From Fimenecus sp963624605 (GTDB taxonomy: Bacteria; Bacillota; Clostridia; Oscillospirales; Acutalibacteraceae), in the NCBI GenBank assembly GCA_963624605.1, contig CAVFQD010000003.1, positions 5,260-69,259 of the forward strand: a stretch of DNA of 64,000 nucleotides, given 5' to 3'. A program made the position numbers and the translations under genes. This document shows, piece by piece, positions 1-8,970 of this stretch. The notes beneath the pieces are model-generated. The model did no database searches, was not told where the DNA came from, and worked only from the letters and a program-made list of their open reading frames with translations. The first letter of the stretch is position 1. Each line of letters opens with the position of its first letter.

Positions 1-371
1 TTAGACATACCGCTCATCATATTCATGGCCGTAAATATCCCGAACGGTAAAAAGAACAACAGGAAATTAGCCGGCTTGAGCATCTTGTGAGAAAACGCTT
101 TAACTATAAAGATTATAACGACAAACGGCAATACGGTACGGGAATTGTCGGACAGTCTGACTATCTTGTCCAACGGGAAAAGTAACGAAATCAATATCGG
201 AATTTTATCGGAGGGCATTGCAAAAGAAACCAAAATAACAAGCGCAAACGACGCTGTTCTTAAGGTGTAATTGCCCGAATTCATAAAGTAAATCGAAGCC
301 ATAAGTGTTGCGTAAACTATCACTACGGCGGCAAATATGAGCTTATTCTGTTTTCGCTTTTTAAGATTCAT
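1..371 (-). CDS. Partial polytopic membrane protein, possibly a Wzy-like polysaccharide polymerase
   Basis: Only the first 123 codons are present; the frame runs off the window at base 1 without a stop. The start is the ATG at 369-371, directly after the flippase stop codon at 373. The visible part is very hydrophobic, with about four or five membrane segments (for example residues 11-30 and the VVIIFIV and LLFFLPFGIF stretches) separated by short basic loops. Its position as the last gene seen in a polysaccharide operon that otherwise lacks a polymerase suggests a Wzy/O-antigen-ligase-like protein. This is inferred from context and hydrophobicity only, as the diagnostic periplasmic loop lies outside the window. 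Confidence 0.5.
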   Translation of the reverse strand, partial: MNLKKRKQNKLIFAAVVIVYATLMASIYFMNSGNYTLRTASFALVILVSFAMPSDKIPILISLLFPLDKIVRLSDNSRTVLPFVVIIFIVKAFSHKMLKPANFLLFFLPFGIFTAMNMMSGMS

Positions 372-372
372 A

Positions 373-1629
373 CTAAATTCCCTGTGAGTTGATTTTTTGT
401 AATTCTTTTTTACGGTATATCATATAAGATACCGCATATTGAAGCAAATTGTAGGTTGCCGAAATGACCGTTGCGGTAACCAAGCCCCTTATCTCAAATT
501 TAGGAATAAGGATAACAGAGACAACAATATTAACAACAGAGGTTATTGCGGAGTTTTTAACAACCGTGTTACCCTCTCGCCTTGCGACAAAGAAGCGGTT
601 GAAATAGAGCGTCATACCGTCGAACAGATATGCAATTCCGAGTACGACAAGATAGTCGTAAGCAAGCTCATAATCCTTTGAGAAGAAAAGGAAGAACAGC
701 GGCTTACCGCAGATAAGGAACAGACCGTATATCATTGCGTTGAGCACGCACATAAACACCATATCTGATTTTTTGATAAATCTCTGCTTTACATTATCCC
801 TGAATTTTACAACGGTCATTGCCGAGGAAATGAGGGTAAAGCACCTTGCAAAGCTTAACGCCAGAGAATAGTAGCCGTATTCGGCAAAGCCGTACTGCGA
901 GCCGCATATCAACGCTATCAGATTGGAAGCGCTTGTCGTGATAATTGAGGAGAAATACATCTGAATACCGTTGTGCTTTATCTCACTGCTCAATATTCCG
1001 AAGGCTTCTTTATCGGTAGTGTACCTCATTCTTGTAAGTATCGGTATAAGCGTTACCGCATTCGACGCGATAAACACGCCTATACACCAAGTAAACGGAA
1101 GCTCGCTGAACATCCTGTTGCCGACAAATATACCCACGAGCACAATGAGACTCTGCATAAGGGTAAACACGGCGTAGCGATTGGTTTTTCCCGCGCCCTG
1201 ATAGACCTGAACAAACAAATTTCTGAAGGCAAAGACAATAATGAACGGAAACACCGCCTTGACTCTGCCGAGGCTGTCAAACTTACCCGTAAGTGAAAAC
1301 ACAAACAGACCGAGTGAGACAATAACGGACAAAACAGCCGTTACATAAAAGCCTGCCGTCAGGACCTTATGCTTTTCATCGGTATTGTCCTTTGCTATAA
1401 GTCTGCTGCAACAAAACGGTATTCCGAAAGCAAAAAAAGTGGGTACTGTCAAAAGGAAATTTGTAGCGTACTTATACTCGCCGTAGCCAGTGGGGTCTGC
1501 AAATCTGGTAAAGAAAAGATTTATCAAAAACGCCAGCAGAAAGCTTACCAACTGCGAGCAGGTGTAAATGTATATTTTAATTTTTTCCGAAGTGAAAAAG
1601 AATTTGAGCTTTTGCGATAATTTCTTCAT
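373..1629 (-). CDS. Polysaccharide (lipid-linked repeat unit) flippase, Wzx-like
   Basis: A 418-residue polytopic protein of the MOP/polysaccharide transporter superfamily. After a basic N-terminus it shows the typical pattern of 12 or more hydrophobic helices, with an early LINLFFTRFADP-type loop as in many Wzx/RfbX proteins and a basic C-terminus (MIYRKKELQ). The length is normal for the family. It would move undecaprenyl-diphosphate-linked repeat units across the cytoplasmic membrane. It sits between glycosyltransferases and the partial polymerase-like gene, so the locus looks like a Wzx/Wzy-dependent pathway. A teichuronic-acid-type exporter is the alternative. Confidence 0.8.
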   Translation of the reverse strand: MKKLSQKLKFFFTSEKIKIYIYTCSQLVSFLLAFLINLFFTRFADPTGYGEYKYATNFLLTVPTFFAFGIPFCCSRLIAKDNTDEKHKVLTAGFYVTAVLSVIVSLGLFVFSLTGKFDSLGRVKAVFPFIIVFAFRNLFVQVYQGAGKTNRYAVFTLMQSLIVLVGIFVGNRMFSELPFTWCIGVFIASNAVTLIPILTRMRYTTDKEAFGILSSEIKHNGIQMYFSSIITTSASNLIALICGSQYGFAEYGYYSLALSFARCFTLISSAMTVVKFRDNVKQRFIKKSDMVFMCVLNAMIYGLFLICGKPLFFLFFSKDYELAYDYLVVLGIAYLFDGMTLYFNRFFVARREGNTVVKNSAITSVVNIVVSVILIPKFEIRGLVTATVISATYNLLQYAVSYMIYRKKELQKINSQGI

Positions 1630-1638
1630 ATATATTCC

Positions 1639-2799
1639 TTATATCCGTACTTTATCCATTAAGGCGTTCATGCTGTCTATGTACACCGTATATTCAAACT
1701 GCTCCTGTGCCGTCCGCCTTGCATTTTGCCGCATTTCGGGAAGCGTCTCACGGGAGGCGATAATCTTATCGAGAACCTCTTTTACGGATTTATGCGTACC
1801 GTCGTTGAGTAAAAAGCCGTTGACCCCGTTTTTCAAATACAGACCTATATCGCCCGTAGCATTTGCAATTACCGGAGTTCCCGCAGCCAGGCTCTCCGCA
1901 AGCTTTGTGGGAAAGCCGGCATGGGACGAGCGCCTGTCAGGTCTTACAAAAATCGAAAAATCAGCCTCGCAATACCTTTGGAGCATCTCCTTTTGCGGAA
2001 TTTTCCCAACAATCTTCACCGTATCCGACAGCGAGTTTAACAATGCACTGTCGTTTCCTATATTTTCAAGCACCGTCTGCCTGTCAGAGCCGAATATTGT
2101 GTACTCAAACGGACTGTCACTGCCGTATTCCGAAAGGGCAAGCATAATTTCACGGAAGGTTTCCTTATGCTGTTTGCCGACGGCGGTTCCTGCATGGATA
2201 AGCTTTATTTTTGAATTGTCAAGTCTTTCGCTGTAAGCAAATTCGCCGCAGTCAATGACAGTCGGTATTCTAATAACCGGCTTTCCGCTCGATTTGAAAT
2301 GCTCCTGCAAAAGCCTGCTTATAACAATGAAGGCGTCGGCGTTGAAAAACGACTTTTCAATGCAATTTGTGAAGCTTCTAAAGCGTATGTCAGCTCTGCC
2401 GAGCTTAAAGGAAGAGATATCGTACCACTCGCACGCCTCCAAAATCAAAGGCACACCCTTTTTGGTGCAAATATTCCTGACCGCGTCAAATCTGTCGTAA
2501 GCTCCGCCGCTTATCAACACAGCCCTCACACCGTCAGTCTCCAACATCTCGGTAAGAATTTTCATGCTGTTTTTCCTGTTGTAAAGATATCTTCCACCCT
2601 TTGAATTATCACCTGCAATACGGTAGGAAAAGCCGTCAAAAACACCTGCGCGTTCGTTTTCCTTTGTGCAGTCGGCAATTATTTTAACATCGTATCCGCA
2701 CTCTCTTAAAACACGGGAAAGGTTCAGCGCACGCTGAGAATAAGCCTGCCCGTAAGGGAAAAATGAATTTGTAACAAAGATTACCGAACCGTTAGACAT
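1639..2799 (-). CDS. Glycosyltransferase, GT4-type (GT-B fold)
   Basis: A 386-residue cytoplasmic glycosyltransferase. The N-terminus (VIFVTNSFFPYGQAYSQRAL) has the glycine-containing loop expected of a GT-B acceptor domain. The C-terminal half has a Rossmann-like donor domain with the GT4 signature around FPTKLAESLAAGTPVIANATGD, where the glutamate of LAES matches the second glutamate of the E-x7-E motif. It probably adds one sugar to the lipid-linked repeat unit; donor and acceptor cannot be read from the sequence. It follows the next gene with an 11-base gap in the same operon. A GGAGG stands about 14 bases before the ATG, which is rather far. Confidence 0.8.
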   Translation of the reverse strand: MSNGSVIFVTNSFFPYGQAYSQRALNLSRVLRECGYDVKIIADCTKENERAGVFDGFSYRIAGDNSKGGRYLYNRKNSMKILTEMLETDGVRAVLISGGAYDRFDAVRNICTKKGVPLILEACEWYDISSFKLGRADIRFRSFTNCIEKSFFNADAFIVISRLLQEHFKSSGKPVIRIPTVIDCGEFAYSERLDNSKIKLIHAGTAVGKQHKETFREIMLALSEYGSDSPFEYTIFGSDRQTVLENIGNDSALLNSLSDTVKIVGKIPQKEMLQRYCEADFSIFVRPDRRSSHAGFPTKLAESLAAGTPVIANATGDIGLYLKNGVNGFLLNDGTHKSVKEVLDKIIASRETLPEMRQNARRTAQEQFEYTVYIDSMNALMDKVRI

Positions 2800-2810
2800 A
2801 TACCTATTAC

Positions 2811-3944
2811 TTAATCCTCCGAAAAAATCGCTTCGTATGTCAAGACAACATTTTTTATATCAAATTTCTTCCGTGCGATTTCCCTGTTTTGCCGACGGAG
2901 CTTAGCCTTTTCATCTTCCGAAAGGCTAAGCACGGAATTTATCTTTTTCACCATTGTTTCAACATTTCTCGGCGGCACTATCGCACCGTCCGAGATTATA
3001 TGTCTTACATCGCCGACATCCGTCGCAACGCACAGGCACTCACAAGCCATAGCCTGAATAAGAGTGTTCGGCACTGCCTCGCCCGCAGAATGCAGAACAT
3101 ATACATCGCAAGCCGAAAACAACTCTTGCAGGTTGTCACTGCGCCCCAAAAGGAAAATATCTTTGCCGAGCGAAAGCCCCTTTTCCTTTATCAGGGCGGT
3201 AAGTCGCGCGTTGTTTTCGTCAATCCCCAGACCGCACATCACACCGACCAAATCGCGGTGCTCTTTTTTAAGCTGTGCCAAAGAGGACACAAACAGCGGA
3301 ACATCCTTTATCTTGCTGTCGCGCGCAACGGAGAGCAAAGCCTTGCTTTTTTCGTCTATTCCAAGCTGAGAAAAAACTTTTTTTCTGCTGTCGGGGTCGA
3401 ATTTATAAATGGAAAGGTCGCAGCCGTTGTACACGGAAAGGGATTTTGTTTTGTCGTATCCGGCTTCCTCATGAGCCCTTCTTGCCACATCGCCGTTATA
3501 TACTATTTTCTTTATAAGCCTGCTTTTGCTCTTTCTCGCACAAATCCTATTGGCAACAAGCGTCTTTCTGCTGTTGTTAGTTTTGCTCAGGTCTGCGTGT
3601 CTTACAAACCATATCAGACCCGAAACCGAGGAGAAGCGTGCAATGTAATAACTGAGCAAATTTGAATAATACATCCAACTGCAAACCGTATCTGCGGCTT
3701 TCATCTCGCGCCTGACGGTACAAATGCCCTTGAGCGGATGATGCAATATATCTACATCTACCAGTCTGCAACCCAATCCTCTCAGTTTGTCCTCATAATA
3801 ATGATACAAGCCCAGGCTGACTACCGTATACTCGATATTCTCTTTGTCCGACTGATATTTTATCAGATTATATAATGAGGTTTCCGCTCCGCCCTTTGCC
3901 AAACCGGAAATTAAATGAGTGACCTTTATTGTCAGCACCCCCAC
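2811..3944 (-). CDS. Glycosyltransferase, GT4 family
   Basis: A 377-residue GT-B glycosyltransferase. THLISGLAKGGAETSL near the N-terminus is the classical GT4 opening with the GGAE loop. The C-terminal donor-binding part reads LHSAGEAVPNTLIQAMACECLCVATDVGD, a variant of the E-x7-E region. The start is uncertain: the longest frame begins with GTG at 3944 and a second GTG lies two codons later within a run of Gs that could act as ribosome binding site. It belongs to the polysaccharide operon; its sugar specificity is unknown. Confidence 0.8.
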   Translation of the reverse strand: MGVLTIKVTHLISGLAKGGAETSLYNLIKYQSDKENIEYTVVSLGLYHYYEDKLRGLGCRLVDVDILHHPLKGICTVRREMKAADTVCSWMYYSNLLSYYIARFSSVSGLIWFVRHADLSKTNNSRKTLVANRICARKSKSRLIKKIVYNGDVARRAHEEAGYDKTKSLSVYNGCDLSIYKFDPDSRKKVFSQLGIDEKSKALLSVARDSKIKDVPLFVSSLAQLKKEHRDLVGVMCGLGIDENNARLTALIKEKGLSLGKDIFLLGRSDNLQELFSACDVYVLHSAGEAVPNTLIQAMACECLCVATDVGDVRHIISDGAIVPPRNVETMVKKINSVLSLSEDEKAKLRRQNREIARKKFDIKNVVLTYEAIFSED

Positions 3945-4009
3945 AAATGCGAATGAAAATCATAATAGAATATTATACTTTGTTTTTTTAGCATCGTCAA
4001 TAAATGCAT

Positions 4010-5320
4010 CTATGCTTTTTGCCCGTTTACCGTGTCTGCAAGGTCGCGGTAAACCATATCCTTAATTTCGGCGGAGGAATGGTTTTTACGACCGCACAAA
4101 TATGCTTTTTTTGAATATTCTATGATAGCTTCGGGGAAATCTATATATCTGCGAAGCTTCGGAAGAACACTGCTCTTGTCGGTTGCAACTATCGCACTGC
4201 CGTTTTTAATAAAGTAATCCACCGACGCCGCGCTCTCGGGTCCCACAACAAAAACAGCCCTTGCGTTTTTAAGGTAATCGACTATCTTTGTTGAAAAGGA
4301 CTGGTGTACCGACATTGCGGATTTTAAGTCCAAGCCCTCGACATGGACAAGGATATCGGCGTCCTTTTGTATTCTTTCCGCTTCGTCCGAGCTTACGCTT
4401 CCCTCAAAGAAAGCGTTACAGCCGTCGCTTATTCTGCTTAACTGATTTTTTGTCAGAGGCGTTGCGGAATATATGTGAAGCTCTGCTCTTTTGCCCGATG
4501 AATTTATCGTTTTCAGCGCGTCGGTAATATATGAAAGCGATTTCCATCTGCCGTTTCCGAGATTGCCCGTATAGACCAGCTTAATCGGATTGCCGACAGC
4601 CGTCTTGATTTCAGGCTCTGCGGAGAAGTCTGCGCGCTTTGTCAGCACCTTGCACTTCTTTTTGAATATCTTTTCATATTCTCTTTTTTGAATATCCGAA
4701 ATGACATAGACAAATTCGCAGGACATAAACACCTTTTTAACGTTTTTCCTCTTGTGAAGTCTGTCAAGCCAATAGAGCGGCGAGAGATTGAACTGCTTTA
4801 GGGTGTAGCAGTCGTCGGAAATGTAGCCTATCATCGGAGCGCCGGTATATTTTTTAATGAACAGCGCAATTTCGGAAATATAGTTTGAATAGTATATGGG
4901 CTGAAATATAATGTCGGGCTTAAAGCTGTCCAAAAACGCTTTAAGCTCCGGCGAGCACCATCTGCCTGCCTTCCACACGATGTCCCTTGCCCAAAACATA
5001 AGCATACCGCGCCTTTTACGGGCAAAATCAAACGCCGCACGCTCTCTGTCGCTGAGGCTTGACAGTTCGGACTCGCCGATGAAGATTTCTCTTCCCGACG
5101 GAACGGTTTTGTTGCAAAGATTGTTTATAAGAGATTTTTCGGTTATCTGAAAACACCTTTTTACAATGCCGTTATCGGGACTGCCGTATTTTACAAAAAT
5201 ATTTGCGATTTCCATGTCGGGAATACCGCTGAAAATATTTGAAAAGGAATTGCCGAAGCTGTTGTCGTCCCTCCACGGTGTGTTTGAAAGGATAAGCACT
5301 CTCATTTTCTTATAATCCAC
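4010..5320 (-). CDS. Glycosyltransferase-like protein, divergent GT4/GT-B
   Basis: A 436-residue protein, longer and more divergent than its neighbours. The N-terminus RVLILSNTPWRDDNSFGNSF resembles a GT-B acceptor domain, and the middle LVYTGNLGNGRWKSLSYI is a typical start of a GT-B C-terminal donor domain. A clear E-x7-E motif is not seen; the corresponding region reads SFSTKIVDYLKNARAVFVVGP. It begins two bases after the GT2 stop. The frame opens with GTG at 5320, while an ATG at 5305 (MRVLIL) is the more natural N-terminus, although neither has an ideally spaced binding site. Probably a transferase of the same repeat unit. Confidence 0.65.
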   Translation of the reverse strand: MDYKKMRVLILSNTPWRDDNSFGNSFSNIFSGIPDMEIANIFVKYGSPDNGIVKRCFQITEKSLINNLCNKTVPSGREIFIGESELSSLSDRERAAFDFARKRRGMLMFWARDIVWKAGRWCSPELKAFLDSFKPDIIFQPIYYSNYISEIALFIKKYTGAPMIGYISDDCYTLKQFNLSPLYWLDRLHKRKNVKKVFMSCEFVYVISDIQKREYEKIFKKKCKVLTKRADFSAEPEIKTAVGNPIKLVYTGNLGNGRWKSLSYITDALKTINSSGKRAELHIYSATPLTKNQLSRISDGCNAFFEGSVSSDEAERIQKDADILVHVEGLDLKSAMSVHQSFSTKIVDYLKNARAVFVVGPESAASVDYFIKNGSAIVATDKSSVLPKLRRYIDFPEAIIEYSKKAYLCGRKNHSSAEIKDMVYRDLADTVNGQKA

Positions 5321-5322
5321 CT

Positions 5323-6360
5323 CTAAACGGTCATCTTTTTTGACGCAAAGTATGTTGCAAGACAGGTAAGTCCGTACATTTTCAGTTTAAGAAGCCAAAA
5401 CGCCGTCCTCATAAACATCTGCTTGAATTTGCTTGGAAAATAGGGTGTTCCCACACCGTTTCTCAAGGCGTTTTCCAAGCGTTCGTTTTTGAAAATCCGC
5501 TTACATTTACACACCCTTGCGGAATACGGTTCTGCGGTATTTCTCATCACTGAAACAGCGTAAACGATAACATTTTTGAAAAGCAAGGTTTCTCTTTTAC
5601 CGTAAGTATCATTATACCTGTTCGTATCAAGCTGCTCCAAAAAGCTCTCAACCTTTTTATCCATTTCAAGAATTGTGTCAAAAAAACCTTCATGATACAC
5701 CGCCGAAATGCTTCCCTCGCGTTTGAGATTGTACAAAGACGGCTTTTCGTAAATCGATATTTTCTGCGCCGCCGAAAGAAAATCCACATTAAAGAAAAAG
5801 TCCTCCGACACCCTGTTTTTCGGGTATAACAAGCCGTTTTCCTTTATCACATTCAGCGAATAAAGCACGGCGGTCGAGCGACTCGCCCTGCATTTGCCGA
5901 TAAGCACGTTCAACGCAAATATCTTTGGGTCGGAGGAAAACATATCCTTCTCAAAATGAAAAACCTGTTCGGTCTTGCCCGTTTTTTCGTACACCTTATA
6001 ATAGGTCATGGGGAAGACTGCATCACTCCCATCGTCAGCGGCAATTTTCACCATATCCGCAACGGCTTCCCTATCAAGGACATCGTCGGAATCGACAAAC
6101 ACAATGTATCTGCCGCCCGATGCGCCTATTCCTGTGTTTCTCGCCGAAGAAAGTCCGCCGTTTTCGTTGTGAATGACCGTAATTCTGCCGTCGGTCTTTC
6201 CGAGCTCGTCACAAAGAGCCGAGCTTGAGTCGGTCGAGCCGTCGTCAACCAGGATTATCTCAATGTTTTTATACGATTGTTCCGTAATTGAATTTACGCA
6301 TTTAACAAGATATTTTTCAGTATTATTCACTGGGATAACCACACTCACCAAAGGGTTCAC
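5323..6360 (-). CDS. Glycosyltransferase family 2 (GT-A fold)
   Basis: A 345-residue GT2 enzyme. The N-terminus VSVVIPVNNTEKYL, the nucleotide-binding VDDGSTDSS, NGGLSSARNTG and the metal-binding VDSDD motif (about residue 93) are all in place and correctly ordered. The C-terminal third is basic with a short hydrophobic stretch, as in capsule GT2 enzymes that sit on the membrane surface. The start is GTG at 6360, seven bases after GGGAGG. It would transfer one sugar, normally by inversion, to the growing repeat unit. Confidence 0.88.
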   Translation of the reverse strand: MNPLVSVVIPVNNTEKYLVKCVNSITEQSYKNIEIILVDDGSTDSSSALCDELGKTDGRITVIHNENGGLSSARNTGIGASGGRYIVFVDSDDVLDREAVADMVKIAADDGSDAVFPMTYYKVYEKTGKTEQVFHFEKDMFSSDPKIFALNVLIGKCRASRSTAVLYSLNVIKENGLLYPKNRVSEDFFFNVDFLSAAQKISIYEKPSLYNLKREGSISAVYHEGFFDTILEMDKKVESFLEQLDTNRYNDTYGKRETLLFKNVIVYAVSVMRNTAEPYSARVCKCKRIFKNERLENALRNGVGTPYFPSKFKQMFMRTAFWLLKLKMYGLTCLATYFASKKMTV

Positions 6361-6403
6361 AACAGCACCTCCCGACTCAGATAAATTTAATGCCTTAAAA
6401 GAA

Positions 6404-7378
6404 TTATAGGTTTTCCTTATACCATTCTATCGCAAGCTTAATTCCGTCTTGAAAGCTGTAGTCGGGATCGTAACCGAGCAGCTTTTTCGCCTTTGAAATA
6501 TCGGCGTTGGAGTGTTTTATATCGCCCTTTCTGTCAGGTCCGAAGTTTGGCTCAACATCAATTCCGAGCGCCTTTGTAAGTCCGTAATAAATGTCGATAA
6601 GATACTCTCTGCCGCCGTAGGCTATGTTAAACGCCTCGCCTGCCGCCTCGTGGGAAGCAAGACACGCCTTCAAATTAGCCTCGATAACATTGTCGATATA
6701 GGTAAAGTCTCTGCTCTGCTTGCCGTCGCCGTTTATGGTCGGCACTTCGCCGTGCATAAGCTGTTTTAAGAATTTCGGAATAACCGCCGCATATGCTCCG
6801 TCCGGGTCCTGGCGCCTGCCGAATACATTAAAGTATCTCATACCGTAGGTGTCAAGCCCATAGTGCATTGTGTAAAGCTTTGCCCATTCCTCGTCGCAGC
6901 GCTTTGTAAGAGCATACGGAGAGAGCAAATTGCCCTCCCTGCCCTCTGTTTTGGGCAAATTAGGCTCGTCGCCGTAAACGGATGACGAAGAGGCGTAAAC
7001 GAACTTTTTAACGCCGTTCTGCCTTGCCGCCTCAAGCATATTGAGCGTGCCCTCAATATTGTTTTTGCAGTAGAAAATAGGCATTTCAAGGCTTCTCGGA
7101 ACGCTTCCCCAAGCAGCCTGATTGAGAACGAAATCCACGCCCTTGCAAGCCTTCATACAGGTGTCGAGGTCCTTTATATCGCCCTTTATAAACTCATAGT
7201 CAGGATTGTCAAGGAACATATCTACATTCTTTTGCTTACCCGTTGAAAGGTCGTCGAGAGCTCTGACCCTATAACCCATATTGAGTATAGCCTCACAAAG
7301 ATTTGAGCCGACAAAGCCTGCCGCACCCGTTACAAGGAACAGCGTATCCGATGGAAATTTCAAATTTTTATATCCCAT
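6404..7378 (-). CDS. UDP-N-acetylhexosamine 4-epimerase, TviC/WbpP type (SDR family)
   Basis: A 324-residue extended short-chain dehydrogenase. It has the GAAGFVGSNLCEAIL NAD-binding motif near residue 18, the serine cluster SSSSVYGD, and the catalytic YALTK (Y-x3-K). The DDLSTG, AAWGSVPRS and RYFNVFGRRQDPDGAYAAVIPKF stretches resemble WbpP/TviC (UDP-GlcNAc/UDP-GlcNAcA 4-epimerases) more than plain GalE. Together with the dehydrogenase at 8958-10277 it gives the Vi-antigen-type route to UDP-GalNAcA. The ATG follows GGAG by about 10 bases. A generic UDP-glucose 4-epimerase role cannot be excluded. Confidence 0.85.
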   Translation of the reverse strand: MGYKNLKFPSDTLFLVTGAAGFVGSNLCEAILNMGYRVRALDDLSTGKQKNVDMFLDNPDYEFIKGDIKDLDTCMKACKGVDFVLNQAAWGSVPRSLEMPIFYCKNNIEGTLNMLEAARQNGVKKFVYASSSSVYGDEPNLPKTEGREGNLLSPYALTKRCDEEWAKLYTMHYGLDTYGMRYFNVFGRRQDPDGAYAAVIPKFLKQLMHGEVPTINGDGKQSRDFTYIDNVIEANLKACLASHEAAGEAFNIAYGGREYLIDIYYGLTKALGIDVEPNFGPDRKGDIKHSNADISKAKKLLGYDPDYSFQDGIKLAIEWYKENL

Positions 7379-7392
7379 TGTTTTTTCTCCGA

Positions 7393-8970
7393 TTAAAAAG
7401 GTAAAAATGAATTGACTGTGAAAATTATGTTGAGCAATCTTGCTCTTGTGTCTGTTTCCTTCATATTCACAACACGAATGTTCATATTATAAAGTTCGGA
7501 ATTAAGTCGCTTTTTCAAATCAAGATGATGTTCATCCGAAATTCTTTTTTCAAGCGGGACTCGGAACATCAAGTCAAGGAATTTACGATTGTTATATGCA
7601 AATGTAATATCAAAACAATATTTCATTTCGCTTATATTCAGACCGCCCCAGCTGCCCCAAGTTACTTCATTGTAATGCATATCGGCAGGCGGATAGCATT
7701 CCGGAATTTTATCGTATTCGAATTCCTTGATATACTCCGCAAACACTCTGTCGATTTTATGCGCAAGGCGCCTGTTAAGAATGAATATCTTATACAGGTT
7801 TCTGAAAAGTTTAGGCGACAGCTTCGGCATTTTACTTCTGCCGTAATGTTTATACCAATAAGCCCTAATAGTTTCCGACACCCACGACTTTACTTCAACA
7901 TCGCATCCGCAGTTTTCTTCAAGATAGAATCTTTTTCTTGACTCATTGCTTTTTCTTTCAGCAATATATCCGCTGTTATGGCGCTGAATTTCAACCTTCA
8001 GCTCGTAATCTGAAATATCATCCGCCGAGTCCGGAATATTGTAGATATGGTGTTTTACGCCAAAAGCATTTGCGATTGTTTTTGCCGCCTCAACATCCGG
8101 CACTTCCTTCGGTGCCGAAAGATAGCTGAAGGTTTCAAACCTGTCATATATTCCGTTTGCCGCCGCAAATGTGGTGTTGCTGTCGATACCGCCTGTAAGA
8201 GATATCCACGGGTGTGCCCACTTTTTCGAGATAAGCTTCATATTCCGTTTAAGAATATCTGCCGCCTCATCTATTATCCTGTCATATTCTTTGCCGACGG
8301 CAACCTCAAAATCCTTGAGAGGCCAAAAGCGCTTGTGCGAGATTTTATTGTTGTTATAAGAATACTCTATACTCGGTACTATTCGTTTTACTTCGGCAAA
8401 AGGAGTCATATCCGCAGGCAGATACGGTCCCATAACCCTGCCGTACCATTTATAGCCGACAAGCTCCTTAACAAACTCATCCATTTTAAGTGAACATATG
8501 TCTCCAATGAGTTGAGCGTGTGAGGAAAGATAAAAAATACCGTTAATTATACCGTAAGAAGCCGACTGCATACCAGAAGGGTCAACAGAAAACCTGAAAT
8601 TTCCGTTTTCTATAACGCCCGTAACATAAACGCCGGTTATTTCGGATATTCTTTCATAATATCTATCGGTATCACCGTCTTTGAGGAAATCGGCAAGTAT
8701 CTTTTCCTCGTCAATCTCGTCTAAAAACGGGTCGTAGCAGTGACCGAGCAAAAACATTGTCTTTTCGCCGTCACTTGCAAAATAAGCGGAAGTTTTATTA
8801 TGGGTGTAAAAGAAATAGCCGTCTCTTTTCGTCTCTTTCCAATTTCCGTAAAACGGAAAGACGTCAAGGTCTTCTATTTTTCTGTCCGACACCAAAAAGC
8901 CTCTTATAAAAAGGAATTGAGAAAGATCGGATCTTTTATCAAGTTCTTTTTTTAATATTAAAGTCTCCAA
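7393..8970 (-). CDS. Asparagine-synthetase-like protein with degenerate glutaminase domain (WbpS-like?)
   Basis: A 525-residue protein. Residues 1-200 are weakly like the class II glutamine amidotransferase domain (SVDPSGMQSASYG), and from about 215 there is an asparagine-synthetase-type ATP-pyrophosphatase domain with the PP-loop LTGGIDS at 258-264. The Cys2 nucleophile needed for glutamine hydrolysis is absent: the protein starts M-E-T. In polysaccharide loci WbpS-type members amidate GalNAcA to galactosaminuronamide; placement between the TviB-like and TviC-like genes fits that, but the missing cysteine implies free ammonia, a separate glutaminase, or another reaction. The start is TTG, overlapping the dehydrogenase stop by 13 bases, and the ribosome binding site is weak. 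Confidence 0.72.
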   Translation of the reverse strand: METLILKKELDKRSDLSQFLFIRGFLVSDRKIEDLDVFPFYGNWKETKRDGYFFYTHNKTSAYFASDGEKTMFLLGHCYDPFLDEIDEEKILADFLKDGDTDRYYERISEITGVYVTGVIENGNFRFSVDPSGMQSASYGIINGIFYLSSHAQLIGDICSLKMDEFVKELVGYKWYGRVMGPYLPADMTPFAEVKRIVPSIEYSYNNNKISHKRFWPLKDFEVAVGKEYDRIIDEAADILKRNMKLISKKWAHPWISLTGGIDSNTTFAAANGIYDRFETFSYLSAPKEVPDVEAAKTIANAFGVKHHIYNIPDSADDISDYELKVEIQRHNSGYIAERKSNESRKRFYLEENCGCDVEVKSWVSETIRAYWYKHYGRSKMPKLSPKLFRNLYKIFILNRRLAHKIDRVFAEYIKEFEYDKIPECYPPADMHYNEVTWGSWGGLNISEMKYCFDITFAYNNRKFLDLMFRVPLEKRISDEHHLDLKKRLNSELYNMNIRVVNMKETDTRARLLNIIFTVNSFLPF

